Of a stretch of DNA of 64,000 bases, positions 21,861 to 31,610 are shown one piece after another. Positions within the stretch are counted from its first letter, which is position 1, and each line of letters opens with the position of its first letter. Where the stretch lies: the NCBI RefSeq assembly GCF_000350225.1, contig NW_005178504.1:1-64000 (forward strand). The letters are read 5' to 3'. Below the pieces are notes generated by a model. It worked only from the letters and a program-made list of their open reading frames with translations, was not told the origin of the DNA and ran no database searches. This DNA comes from Chondrus crispus (lineage: Eukaryota; Rhodophyta; Florideophyceae; Gigartinales; Gigartinaceae). A program made the position numbers and the translations under genes.

Positions 21861-22525
21861 TACAGGAGCTCCCGTGCCCGCCTCCGGAAGCGGGGGATGT
21901 ATTATCGGACAATACCTCCCGTGTCCTTGGCGAGCACGCGGGGTCGGGTCTAGTTCGTGGGGAAAAGACGGCTCACGCGACCGCGTGTACGTAACCGTCT
22001 TTACCCTTTTTTCGAACTACCCGTGCTATCGGAGCTAACCTCCTGGCTATTGACGGCCAGGTCCTCTTCCGGTAGCCGGTCGCGTGGGTCGGGACGATTC
22101 CCCCACTGCGGCTCGGCGGCCTTGGCGAAGTACTCCGGTACTTCCGGGCCTTGACCTGGGGCGTCCGGTCGTCGCAGGATATGGGGGACGAAGCGAGTCG
22201 GCTCTCCTTCGTGACCCTCCGTGGGTAAAGGGTACGGATCCTCTACCCAGTCATGCAGGTACATTATCGCATTTTGTACCTGTTGGGGTAACCGAGAACG
22301 GTCTCGGTCCCCTCTTTCTCCTTGTCGGGGGTACCTTGTGTCCGCCTGGCGATAGGCGGGTCGATCCCGACGATCGACGTCGTTACGACGGTACCCGCCT
22401 CCACGGGGGGCGAAGCGTGCGCCCCCACCCCTTCGGTTCGGAAAACCTTGACGCGGAGGACGGCCCTCGCCCACCGCTTGCCGGAGGAGATTGCGCGCAC
22501 CGGGGCGCGTCTCCATCTGGTAGCG

Positions 22526-24571
22526 CTAGTTCCTGTACGCCGTGAACATCCGTTGTTCCGGCGACAGGAACGGGCACGCGTACATGGCATGCCCGTACGT
22601 ACGGCATATCCAGCACACGTACGCGCTGCCGTCCGTGGAGGCGAAGGTCGCCGCGTGCCGCGCCTCCTCATCGGTGAGGAGGGGCACGCGAGGCGCTTCG
22701 CCTCCTGCATCTCGGCTCGATATGTCGAGCTCTGCGACCCGGGGGTCCGTACCCCTTGCCACTCTTGGAGTGGCCGCGAAGGCGGTCGCGTAACTCGATG
22801 TCGTTCCGGTCGACATCGGTGAGGGGGTTCGTGCCCCCACGGGCCCTGCTCCTTGCGTGATGAGGACAGGGTCGGCCTGCCACTCATCCTCCCCGATATG
22901 GAGGGTCGAGGCGGGCGAACTTGTCGCGGCGGACTTCGTAGTCCTGCCAGCCTTCCCTGCCGGTTTCGAATCCGGCAGAGGTAAACCGCGCCGAGCGCGG
23001 TACGTTGTACCTTCCGCCGTAGCGATACGGCGGATGGTCGGAAGATCGGTCTTCTGACTGCCTGGCAGCCTTTGCACAGTTTCGGATAATGCGGCACGGG
23101 TTGCCGGTGCAAGTCCCCGCACGAAGTAGTGCGCGAGGGACTGTTCGGAGAAGACTGCCGTGCATCGGAACGCGGCAGTCTCGAGTCGGTCAGCAAACGT
23201 GCTTTCCGTCTCATGCGATTGCTGTCGCGCCGTAGCGACAGCGTCGTACGCTTCACCTAACACGTCGTCCGTGAGGTAGCGTTTTAAGAATTGATTCACG
23301 AGCCCCGGCCAGCTCACGTCGTCGTGGAGCTGGCCGGCGCGGAGGCCACGCATCGTATAACTCGTATACAGGCGCTCCGCGTCGCGCTCGAGGAAGTGCG
23401 CGAGGACTCGTACCGCAACACCTTCGGTCAGGTGTTGCGAGTTGAAGGTGATTCGGATATCTTTCAAGAACGGCAGCAGCTGGATCGGGTCGGTACCGTC
23501 GAAGCTGCGCATCGTGGGACGGATCCCACGACAGCGTTGGACGTACTTCGCGATCCGTCCCGCGTCACCCGAGGTAACGAGCCTCAAGGTGTTGTCCAAG
23601 CGGTACATACGATAGTCAGCAACGGCGCTGAACTCTTGGATCATCGTATGTACCGGCTCGAGCCCGGGTTCAGCGGGACTCAGCGTGGCGAAGGAGGTAA
23701 CCGGTAGCGTACGGACGTCTACCGGACCTGGATGCTCGGCGTAACTCGCCGGCGGGTAGCCGCCCCAGCGGGGATCGACGGAGAACATCGGTTCTCCGGA
23801 TCCGCGGACGGCTCCTCCACGATCCTTTTCGTCCGCGTACGATACGCGGTCCACTTGCCGCCTACTTCCGGCGATGGGCGGCAAGGCTTGGGTCTCAGAC
23901 GCGAAGTTCGCGTCTATCGGAGGACGGCTTCCTTCTGCAGTCCGACTGGTAGCGGCACCAGTCGGACGCCAACCCTCGGGGGCGGCGGCGCTCGGAGGTA
24001 CGGTACCACCGGGCCCTCTCGAGGGGGCACCGGGTAGCCCTTCGGCCATGGTACGTTCCATGTCACGAGCACGCCGACGAGTGGCGTCGAGCTCAGCGGA
24101 GAGGTGCGCGAACGCACCCAATTGCTCTGCGGACGGAGAGGTTCGGTCCTGGGGTCGTCTCACCGAGGTCGGCCTCTCAGGGCGACCTTGCCCGGACGGT
24201 CCGGGCGAGGCGAAACGGGAGTCTTCGACGAGCACGATCCCCGAGTGTAACTCGTCGGTCAGTGCTCGGAGATTCTCTAAGGACTGCGTCACTCTATCGA
24301 ACCTCCCTTCACGCAGGGAGCGGAGTTCGGCCATGCATCGAGTGTATACATGGTCCGATACATCGATCCGAAGGGAAGTACGGACTTCCTCGATGTATTC
24401 GGCTATGCGTTCGAACATCGCCGCCGCTCTTCCCTCGGAGGATCCGAGCGACGGTTCGCAGTCACGAGGACCTGCGTCGCCGTCGCCCGACGGGGCGGAT
24501 GGGGACTGCACAGCGGCCGGACTCAGATCCGCCGCTTCGGAGCGGATCGAGGGCTCAAACTCTTGGCTCAT
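22526..24571 (-). CDS. gag: Gag of family B, copy B1
   Basis: It opens with MSQEFEPSIRSEAADL, the same start as the B2 copy at 59091. Residues about 50-170 are helical and likely coiled-coil. The middle is Pro/Arg-rich, followed by a capsid core (VADYRMYRLDNTLRLV, then FLKDIRITFNSQHLTEGVAVRVL). Near the end is a CX2CX4HX4C zinc knuckle (CWICRTYGHAMYAC). It would form the particle shell and bind RNA. The overall plan matches A Gag, but the sequence is only distantly similar. Confidence 0.85.
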   Translation of the reverse strand: MSQEFEPSIRSEAADLSPAAVQSPSAPSGDGDAGPRDCEPSLGSSEGRAAAMFERIAEYIEEVRTSLRIDVSDHVYTRCMAELRSLREGRFDRVTQSLENLRALTDELHSGIVLVEDSRFASPGPSGQGRPERPTSVRRPQDRTSPSAEQLGAFAHLSAELDATRRRARDMERTMAEGLPGAPSRGPGGTVPPSAAAPEGWRPTGAATSRTAEGSRPPIDANFASETQALPPIAGSRRQVDRVSYADEKDRGGAVRGSGEPMFSVDPRWGGYPPASYAEHPGPVDVRTLPVTSFATLSPAEPGLEPVHTMIQEFSAVADYRMYRLDNTLRLVTSGDAGRIAKYVQRCRGIRPTMRSFDGTDPIQLLPFLKDIRITFNSQHLTEGVAVRVLAHFLERDAERLYTSYTMRGLRAGQLHDDVSWPGLVNQFLKRYLTDDVLGEAYDAVATARQQSHETESTFADRLETAAFRCTAVFSEQSLAHYFVRGLAPATRAALSETVQRLPGSQKTDLPTIRRIATAEGTTYRARRGLPLPDSKPAGKAGRTTKSAATSSPASTLHIGEDEWQADPVLITQGAGPVGARTPSPMSTGTTSSYATAFAATPRVARGTDPRVAELDISSRDAGGEAPRVPLLTDEEARHAATFASTDGSAYVCWICRTYGHAMYACPFLSPEQRMFTAYRN

Positions 24572-24634
24572 CTCGACGCGATCGGTTCGCGGAGGGAAGC
24601 GAAAGTCTTCTCGGAGATCGGACTCCAGGGTCTG

Positions 24635-24650
24635 CTAGGTCGAGAGACCA
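24635..24650 (-). other. Primer-binding site of family B
   Basis: TGGTCTCTCGACCTAG (minus strand) starts one base after the LTR end. B2 has TGGTCTCCCGACCTAG at the same place and family C has TTGTCTCCCGACCTAG, so B and C appear to use the same tRNA primer. Confidence 0.65.
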
Positions 24651-24651
24651 C

Positions 24652-25319
24652 TGTAGCATAAACACCCCCAGCGATAGGGGTGTATGCACAGTTCGACCGA
24701 GACCCCGTCCGATCGGGAAGACGGGGGTGAAGCGGGACACCAGCTAACGGCACCGGGCGGCGGGCCCGGGTAGCGTGGTAGAGCGGGAACGGGGAGGACG
24801 CCGGTACGCGCGAGCGGTTCGACGCCTCGACGCCCCGGCGCGGTACTGGGTAACGATCCAGTACCGACGGGCGGAGGCGGAGCCGGCTCGTGGGCGTACC
24901 GCGTGCGTCCTCAACCCGCGCTCGGTGCCGCTCTAAGGTAGTTAGCGAACGCTACCTTAGAATAAGCGGGAAGTCGGACCTTGACGGTCGGTGGGTGACA
25001 AGTCCGTGCTTGTCCTCCTCCACCGCCGCCGGTCCGCTCCATATTTAATGTACATGATAACCTATCATAATAGTACAGTACCGATGTACGGTAGCGACGT
25101 ACTGTAGCGGTCGGTCAACACTGTAATACTGTCAGCCATCGGGGCTGACAGTACACGTGTGTGTGCGCGCTCTTCGGTCCCGCGCGTACACGTGTACACG
25201 TGCGCCCCCTGTACTCGGGGTTACACGTGGTGGTACTGTAGAGCATCGAGCTCTACAGTAACTGATTACCGCCCGTCGGACACAAGCTAAAATAAAGCCC
25301 CAGGGGGGGTTATACTACA
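24652..25319 (-). repeat. Family B 5' LTR, copy B1 (668 bp)
   Basis: On the minus strand it begins TGTAGTATAACCCCCC and ends in TTATGCTACA, giving inverted TGTAGTATAAC-type termini. It contains dense TACAGTA, ACACGTGT and GTACACGTGT motifs. It is homologous to 59172-59671 (same strand) and 26930-27546 (opposite strand). Confidence 0.85.
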
Positions 25320-26060
25320 AGAATCACAAGGGTAACCCTCGAATCCGGATCGTGGTCAAAAGGGGAACCTTGCGCTTCGTGCGAGCTGCGCCATGCACAA
25401 TCACAGGGCTGAATAGTTGCGCGGAAATGGGGGGATTGTGTGGTAGAAAAAGATGGTAGGGTGATCCGGCATTCCGCCTTTCTGGTAGAGAACGGGCTCC
25501 GGCGTATGGCCTTCGCAGAATAGAGTAGCGTAGAAGCTTGCTTGATTCGTTTATTGTTCTGCCATCAACCGTCGGAAGCCCGGACGTGCGCGTAGTACAT
25601 ACAGGTCCATGTGAGCTTGCCGTCTGCGGAGACGGCAAGCTTACAGCCCATGTTGTGTAAGCACGCGCGGGTAGACCTAGTTCGTAAATAAGACGTACAG
25701 TGTCGACGTCGTGCAGTGTATGCGCATTAAAGTGTATACGCTGTACTATCTATAGGCGTGTGCGCGACAGTGGTGTGCACGTCGCGATCGGGCGCGATAT
25801 CACAGGAGCGCACAGAGCGCAACTCTCACAACAAATGTACCTACTTTAATTAATGATAATCTGAGAACATGGATTGCGGTACCGAAAGGCTGCATTTTGA
25901 ACAAGGTTTTGTGTAATAGGCGTGACAATCTTGGAGCTGTTGTGAGTCCTCCGTCGCCCCCGCAGGATCAGAAAGACTTCGTCGAAGCTGAGGTCCTAAA
26001 GGTGTGTACTGTTTTATCAGTGGGGCAAAGATGAGCCCACTGGTTTGTTCTCAGGCAGTT
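25320..26060. other. Region between the B1 LTR and the nuclease relic
   Basis: About 740 bp of lower GC than the elements to the left. I find no supportable gene. An imperfect inverted repeat sits near 25617-25645 (TTGCCGTCTGCGGAGACGGCAA core), and around 25690-25780 the sequence is rich in short GTATACACTGT-type motifs. Confidence 0.35.
25611..25641. repeat. Short inverted repeat (hairpin)
   Basis: AGCTTGCCGTCT and its reverse complement AGACGGCAAGCT flank a few bases. It is a strong 12-bp-arm hairpin in otherwise unannotated DNA. A terminator-like or transposon-end role is possible but unproven. Confidence 0.6.
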
Positions 26061-26930
26061 TTGCATAACGGGTACAAACGCTGGAAAGATACTGATGAAA
26101 AGTGGACTTGTGCGAGCATGTTTAGGAATGCAAACTGAAAGGGAGGAGGAAGAACGCACGCCAGCGCAGTGGTTGAAGCTTTTTTGTGACGGGTCGTTTA
26201 GTGTAAAGGTATCCACAGAACCGATGATGAGGGGATCAGAAAATGAGGGGGCGGTCCTCAAGGCAATGGAACGGATACCGTTTTTGCAACTGGTGTATGA
26301 GTGTGGAATGTTGGGGATTAAAGGTAAGGACTGGTTGGCGTGCTCCCCGGACGCCTTGGCCCTCATTGATGTAGATAAGCTTGGGAATGATGCGTAGAGG
26401 GCGTCTGACGATGCAAACAGTGGCATCGCCTTTGGAGAACGAGTTTTAAATCTTGGTTCTGTTGATATTAAGACTAGGGTTGCACCAGGAACTGTAGACT
26501 CTGCTCTAACGTTGGCTGCTGCTAACATCATTACCTGTGACGTTGGGGACGAAAGGTTTCGCCAGTTTGTTCCAGCAGAACACATAGGGCAGCTGCTTCA
26601 CCAAGTCTTGGTGGCTGGGGTACAATTTGTCATTTACGTTGTCGCAGCAGAAACGGGTATTCTTTACATTGTCGTTGCCAAATGCTCACAAACAATTGCG
26701 GAGACCTCTAAGGAAGTGCTGCAGGCGAGAGCGGATTCTATCGTGATGTGGGCACATTTATACGATGCAGAGGTGGTGTCTCCAACCTTTGTAGATGCGA
26801 AACTATTATCCACACTCAAGTCAAGGCACTCTTTTTGGCGCGTTGTCAACGAATATGTGAAAGAAAACGGTCCCTTCCCTCTGTGGCATAACGGCAGTTC
26901 ACGATTAGATTTAGATCAGATCAATATGAG
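26061..26930 (+). pseudogene. YqaJ-like (lambda exonuclease fold) nuclease relic
   Basis: The translated segments read RGSENEGAVLKAMERIPF, LACSPDALALIDV, NLGSVDIKTRVAP, then PAEHIGQLLHQVLVAGVQF. This is the order seen in YqaJ-type nucleases: a helical lead, SPD, a DxK-type strand, then a Gln-bearing helix followed by a hydrophobic strand. Such nucleases degrade or recombine DNA, and in eukaryotes they often travel with mobile DNA. The coding sequence is interrupted, and its right end runs into a B-type LTR, so it is not a working gene. The family call rests on motifs only. Confidence 0.55.
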
Positions 26931-27546
26931 CCGCACGCGCGGACACGTGTACTGCGCATGTACCCCACGTGTACAGGGGCGCGTGCACGCACGTGCACAC
27001 CTGTACCACACGTGTCGGAAGCGCACATACCCACGTGTACTATACGTGTACAACACGTGTACAGACAGCACGGGACGGCCCGTGCTGACTACAGTAGCAC
27101 TACAGTACAGCCCGTACTGTACTGTAATAAGTTAGGATTACTTGGTATATTAAATACGCGAGCGGACCGGCGGCGGTGAGAAGGACAAGCACGGACTTGT
27201 CCACGACCTACCGCCTAGGTCCGTCTTCCAGCTTAACTAACGAACGCGATCCGCCTTCGCGCTCGTTAACCGGGACAAAGCGGGTAGTGGACAGCCGCGT
27301 ACGCGAGCGAGCCTAGATCCGCCTCCGACCGTCAGCGCTGGTACGTTACCCAGCGCTGCTCCGGGGCGTCGAGGCGTAGATCGGCCCGCGCGTACGCTCG
27401 TTCCCGACCGTCCCGTTCTACCACGCTACCAGGGCCCGCTTCCCTGTCTCGTTAGCTGTGTGTTCTCCCCGTCTTCTCGCCCCTCGTACGGGGTCTACGT
27501 CGAGCTAAGTATACACCCCTCTCCGTTGGGGGGGTGTTATACTACA
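26930..27546 (+). repeat. Family B-type LTR, plus orientation (B3)
   Basis: From about 27040 to 27546 it is closely similar to the reverse complement of 59172-59671 and ends GGGGTGTTATACTACA, the B LTR 3' end. The left edge is diverged or cut and could not be set exactly. No element interior follows, since the next bases do not match the B leader. It is either a solo LTR or the 3' LTR of a lost copy. It is inverted relative to the B1 LTR 1.6 kb to its left. Confidence 0.8.
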
Positions 27547-27589
27547 CTCTCTCCAAAAGCTTTTAAGCATTCCTCTCAAAGCCTATACA

Positions 27590-27875
27590 GTGCCTCCTAG
27601 GATATAGTGCTATAGCGTGACGTACCTCTAGCTATGGCACTATTGAGGGGATGGCACTATATAAAGGAGGCTCAAATACATATATTTGGGGCCAAAGCAC
27701 ACTGCTAACACAAACACAACAAAGCCTGTATAACACAACTAAATAACTTCATCCTATGAGTACTGAACCATGCCGGATGATACACGTGTGAGCTTATGAT
27801 AACCTGTGCCAGAGGGTGAGCCATAGCACTATATAGAGGGAAGCACTACTAAAGTAGGCACTATTGAGCGACCCC
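27590..27875. repeat. Cluster of GCACTAT / ATAGTGC motifs
   Basis: The motif GGCACTAT or AGCACTAT, often followed by ATAGAGG or TGAGG, occurs at about 27632, 27651, 27825 and 27858, and inverted (ATAGTGCTATAG) near 27605. The sequence is AT-rich and directly precedes a transposase fragment, so subterminal repeats of a DNA transposon are a reasonable guess. Confidence 0.5.
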
Positions 27876-28201
27876 CCCTGTACTCTAAAACAAAAGGAGA
27901 AGTAGATGGTGCTACGCAGGCAAGAGCAATGATACGCTCATTAAAATCACATTTTAGGTGGGGGCAGAAGTTGATTTCCCAGACCATCAAGACGTTGGCC
28001 ATAAATGGATTTATAGCCTGGAGAATTTTTCAGAGACGGGATCTTCTCGAAGACAGAGCTTCTTTTCGATCTTATTGCCTGCACTCGGTCTTGAGTGTCA
28101 TGTTCTGTGCGATGCCCTCTCAGTTTATTGAGAATGGTCCGGTCTTAAATGCTAGAGCGAAAGGGCCACGTAATGGCGGACTCACCCAGAGTCCCGGGTG
28201 A
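27827..28201 (+). pseudogene. PiggyBac-like transposase C-terminal fragment
   Basis: An open stretch of about 125 codons carries YSKTKGEVDGATQ, then FRWGQKLISQTIKTLAINGF, IAWRIFQRRDLL and SFRSYCLHSVL. This matches the layout at the end of the PiggyBac DDE domain: GGVD-D, then an RRW-like helix, then a D-x-a-x-x-N-A helix (here TLAINGFIAW) and a final helix. The usual second D of the iNA helix is not obvious and the catalytic N-terminal part is absent. It lacks an ATG of its own. I read it as a decayed fragment of a DNA transposon. The alternative, a chance ORF, is less likely because several motifs occur in order. Confidence 0.5.
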
Positions 28202-28327
28202 GGATTCTAAAAAGGGAAATACACTAGAAATGGTAACAACTCGAAAAGGGAACATCCCAATGCGGATTATATCTGCTCTGCCGCTGTGCTCGCCCCTGGC
28301 CATAGGTCGGAAGCACGGTACTTCGTG

Positions 28328-29880
28328 CTATACTTCCCTCTTTCTAGTGCGAGTCAACGAGCGTCGCGCACGTTCTGCTTTTGTCTGATTAGGAAATGCA
28401 TCAAGAAAACGCGAGAGCATGTCCGGTATGTCCTCGTTCATAACTGCAAGGGGTTCCCAGGTTGGGTCTTCTTCATCAAATCCTCTCCACTTTGCCTGCA
28501 CTTCGGACAGCTTTGAGCTCGGCTGATATCTTAGATCCAGTAATTTGGTGACTACGTTGTAGTGGGGATCATTGTGTTGGATGGTATCCAAGAGTTGCTG
28601 CGTGACATTGAGCTGGGAGTCTTTATAGAATTTCAACCGGTTGGCGTGGACAAGCGCGCAACGTTCACTCAGCAAGTCCTGACATTCGAATACCAAATCC
28701 GACTCGGCTAGGATGACACGCTGGGTCCTCTCCACTGTACTTGTAGTTTGTGTCCGTCTTTTCCAACACGTTTCGCCACCAAAACATAATCTCCAACTGA
28801 GAAGTTGACTGGCTGGACGTGTGTCTTGGCATTGTGTCTTTGGACTGCGGCCTCTCTAGTTGCACTACGTCGCTTGGCATGGTGTTTTTGGACTGCTGCC
28901 TCTCTAGTTGCACTACGTCGCCAGCTCACCTTCTTGTGCATGTCTTGTAGTGAATGTAGTAAATTGTCCACGTGCATCTTACGCAGGGTTCTGATCTCAT
29001 CCAACGACTTGGGGACCGACGCGGAGGGTGGGACGATTAAACGTAGAGGATTGTCAGCCGGCAGCCCAGTAAACAGTGTTATGGGTGCATGGTTTTCCAG
29101 GCCGGCGCGCTGTGTGTGATTGAGAACGGACTGGACAATCGGCAAGACGACCGGCCATTCCTTTTCCTGTAATCGAAACTCTGATAATAGAGCCCTGCAA
29201 CAACGCAGTACTTCTGTACAGACCCTCTCCACAGTGCCGTTGCCTTGCGGAGTGTTAGGCGCGGTGTAGTGGTGGTGAGCGTGGAGCGCACGGTTCACTG
29301 CATGCATCAGCTTGTTTTTGAAATGGCTGCCCCGGTCAGATACCCATGTTGATACCACTTCGAAACTTGAGAACTATTTGAGGACAGCGGATACTGCGGA
29401 TGAGCTGTCAGCATCTATGGATGCCTGGAGCCAGGTGTAAGAGCTGGCATCATCTTTGATAATAAGTACGTACGCCTCCCCTGAAACGCTTTCGCCCATG
29501 AAAAGGAAGTCGAAATGGATGAGCTCGTTCGGTTTATCGGCATGGAGAGCATGACCCATCGGTCGGGGCACCCGGAGCCCTCCAATTGTTGATGCACAAT
29601 GCAAGCATGAGACACAGAAGGCAGCTACGTCGTCATCCATAGTCATCCAATAGCAGTATTCTTTGATTGCCGATAAAGTACTCTCGGACCCGCGGTGACC
29701 ACCACGGCCACAGTGGTCAACGACACAGATACGAAGCTGGAGATGATGTGCATCGGCAGGGATGTATATTGAATCATTTCTTAATTTGAATATACTGTCT
29801 GCTTCCTGCAAGTTGTGTTCCGCTCGCTCCTCCGAAGAAATAGTGGATTGAGCGCTCGAAATGTCCGCTGCAGTGGGCAA
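28328..29880 (-). mobile_element. Old Ty3/gypsy integrase and chromodomain fragment (family D)
   Basis: Minus-strand segments show an integrase zinc finger (VVDHCGRGGHRG, then CLHCAS), part of the core (HFDFLFMG; SDRGSHF; TPQGNGTVERV), a Gag-Pol-like hub (LNHTQRAGLENHAPITLFTGLPADNPL) and a chromodomain (VTKLLDLRY, KWRGFDEEDPTWEPL). The wording is like Ty3 elements common in oomycetes and other protists, not like A, B or C. It is a broken fragment with at least two interruptions, and no LTR was found. The protein-level decay and lack of flanking repeats suggest an old copy. Confidence 0.8.
28826..28921. repeat. 48-bp tandem duplication inside fragment D
   Basis: A 48-bp unit starting TTGGCATTGTG at 28826 recurs at 28874 with few differences. 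Read in the element's frame it doubles a SATREAAVQ-H-AK peptide in the integrase tail. Confidence 0.75.
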
Positions 29881-30522
29881 TTTTTTAGAGCTCTTTAGAG
29901 CCTCCGAGGACTAGAAGGCGCATTCTTGAGAGTGACACTCCGCGGAGCAGCACCCCGCGGCAAACACGACGTACTTCTCGACGGAGCTATCGCCGTGAAA
30001 GAAGCCAAAGTGCATGGGCATAAGTAAACAATATCCTCAAGGGCTTCAGTTGGTCTATTTTGCCCTTTTTCGGACCGTGCTGCTGATCACTATATTGATC
30101 ATGGGGGTATTTTGGGTGTTTTTTCTTGGCTGAGAACCCGAAATTAGAGGCCCTCTATCTTCCAAACCAGTAGTCTTTGGCTCTTGAGACTCTGGGAAAT
30201 GGTTGATATCGGGGTCTTCTACCCCTGAACCAAGTTTCGTAACTGACGCTCAAATATGGATAGAACTTTTGTTGGGTGAAAGATCCATGATCAGTATACT
30301 GATCATAGGCGGCTGGCATTAGGGATATGTCCTATCTAACAATTCCTTGTTGAATCCCTTGGCGAAAATCCAAGTGTGCCTGCCTTGTTGGATCCCATGG
30401 CTGCCATCTCGAGATCATCTCAACGTCTTCTGTGGCTTCGTGAATGGCGACCGGCCTCTTTGGGCCTGATTCTGTCTTTACGGTAAAATTGTGCACCAAA
30501 ACGAACAAACGACACCGCACAT
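29881..30522. other. Intergenic region upstream of the membrane-protein gene
   Basis: There is no supported gene in about 640 bp. It contains two related palindromes (30083-30100 and 30287-30306) and moderately AT-rich sequence, and probably holds the promoter of the gene at 30523. I see no clear TATA box. Confidence 0.45.
30287..30306. promoter_or_regulatory. Perfect 20-bp palindrome ATGATCAGTATACTGATCAT
   Basis: A perfect inverted repeat 217 bp before the ATG at 30523. A near-copy, TGATCACTATATTGATCA, lies at 30083-30100. A dimeric regulator site is possible; function is inferred only from symmetry and position. Confidence 0.5.
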
Positions 30523-31554
30523 ATGTATAAGTTACCATACGGCCGGCCCGTCCACATACCTGCCTCTCCCTTCTTCCCCCAGCTAAACGGATTCCACCCC
30601 TTGCCTACCGTACCGAACAAAATCAACTCGTTTCACAGCAAGAGCGACCGCAAACGCCAACTGCTCCCCGAGACTTTTCGAAAGTACACTCCTTCACCTC
30701 ACATCTTTCCCTTGTCGCCAACTCGTCATCTTGAACAATGGTGCTGGGCCATCTCGCAGCACAACTTCTACATCATCCTGTTTGCTTATATCGCGGCCTT
30801 CCTGCTGTGGACTGCCTTGCTCGCTTGCAACTTTATCAAATTGGAGTGGCGCAAGGCACGCAACGTACGCGACGCTGGATATACCAACCTGGCCCTTATC
30901 GGTTTCCCAGCTCTTTACATCTTATTTTACATTGCGATTCAAGTTGAGATCGATGCCAAGGAAATGTTCACGGCGATTGTCGCATTGGTATTTGCGCTGC
31001 TGCACTGCTTGCGGACAGTAAGGGCCTTGTGGAAGCTTCGTGTGTTTGTGGCGTGGGCTTCCAGGAGCATTCGAGCTTTGCGGGCGCTGGGGATTGCTTA
31101 TGAGTTGAAAGTTAAAAAGCATCGGGATGCCGAAGAGAAGAAAGATAAGCGTAGGCGAGGAAAGGACAAGAACGAAGGCCAGGACGAAACAGAGGTCCTG
31201 TCTGCGGATGAGATGGCGGATGAGCCGGAGGTCCTGCGTGCGTATGTGGCGGATGAGGTGTTAGTCAGTGCCAAACTCATCGAGAATAGCTTTTATAGTG
31301 GAATAACCGGTTCTTATTTGCAGTTCGGGGACATGGATATCACGACGGACTCATCGCGTGGCGAAAATTTTCTCCAGCGCATAATGACACTGGCGCGTAT
31401 ACTGTCCATACCAATCCGATACGCATATCTTACATTGTTGTGGATGTGCTTTGGGAAATACAGTGTTCCGAAAGTGCGTCAGGTGCCTCACGCACCGGAG
31501 GAGGTTTGGCTGCGGTGGTCTGTAGCGTTCGATGCTCAAGGGCTGGGAGGGTGA
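30523..31554 (+). CDS. Unrecognised multi-pass membrane protein (343 aa), probable host gene
   Basis: Intronless ORF from an ATG at 30523. Residues 1-75 are basic and Pro-rich without a clear signal peptide. Three hydrophobic segments follow: FYIILFAYIAAFLLWTALLA (about 80-103), NLALIGFPALYILFYIAI (about 119-137) and MFTAIVALVFALLHCL (about 147-163). Then come a basic helix and a Lys/Arg/Glu-rich stretch (about 198-225), an acidic segment (residues about 226-250) and a last amphipathic or membrane helix near 305-320. It is probably an integral membrane protein with a charged cytosolic loop. I do not recognise the family. An AATAAA overlaps the stop codon (31554-31559), a possible polyadenylation signal. 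A Copia element begins 56 bp downstream. Confidence 0.6.
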   Translation: MYKLPYGRPVHIPASPFFPQLNGFHPLPTVPNKINSFHSKSDRKRQLLPETFRKYTPSPHIFPLSPTRHLEQWCWAISQHNFYIILFAYIAAFLLWTALLACNFIKLEWRKARNVRDAGYTNLALIGFPALYILFYIAIQVEIDAKEMFTAIVALVFALLHCLRTVRALWKLRVFVAWASRSIRALRALGIAYELKVKKHRDAEEKKDKRRRGKDKNEGQDETEVLSADEMADEPEVLRAYVADEVLVSAKLIENSFYSGITGSYLQFGDMDITTDSSRGENFLQRIMTLARILSIPIRYAYLTLLWMCFGKYSVPKVRQVPHAPEEVWLRWSVAFDAQGLGG

Positions 31555-31559
31555 ATAAA
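31554..31559 (+). terminator. AATAAA overlapping the stop of the 343-aa ORF
   Basis: TGAATAAAG: the hexamer starts at the last base of the stop codon. If used it would give a very short 3' UTR, cleaved before or just inside the Copia LTR. Confidence 0.35.
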
Positions 31560-31610
31560 GAAGTTTCGAGTTGCAGCAAAAACCGACGAAGATTTGTCGG
31601 GTTTGAACAA

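Larger units (their letters stand above)
18668..25319 (-). mobile_element. Family B Ty3/gypsy element, copy B1 (5' LTR to RNase H)
   Basis: Read on the minus strand: 5' LTR (25319-24652), primer-binding site, gag, protease, reverse transcriptase and RNase H, ending at the A LTR at 18667. Integrase, 3' region and 3' LTR are absent here. The coding regions are largely open, but the element is incomplete and looks broken with a few interruptions. The similar B2 copy at 53458-59671 shows it is a repeated family. Confidence 0.88.

Noticed and set aside
25968-26585. 205-codon minus-strand ORF opposite the YqaJ relic
   Set aside because: The plus strand carries recognisable nuclease motifs; the minus-strand translation is Ser/Thr-rich without motifs.
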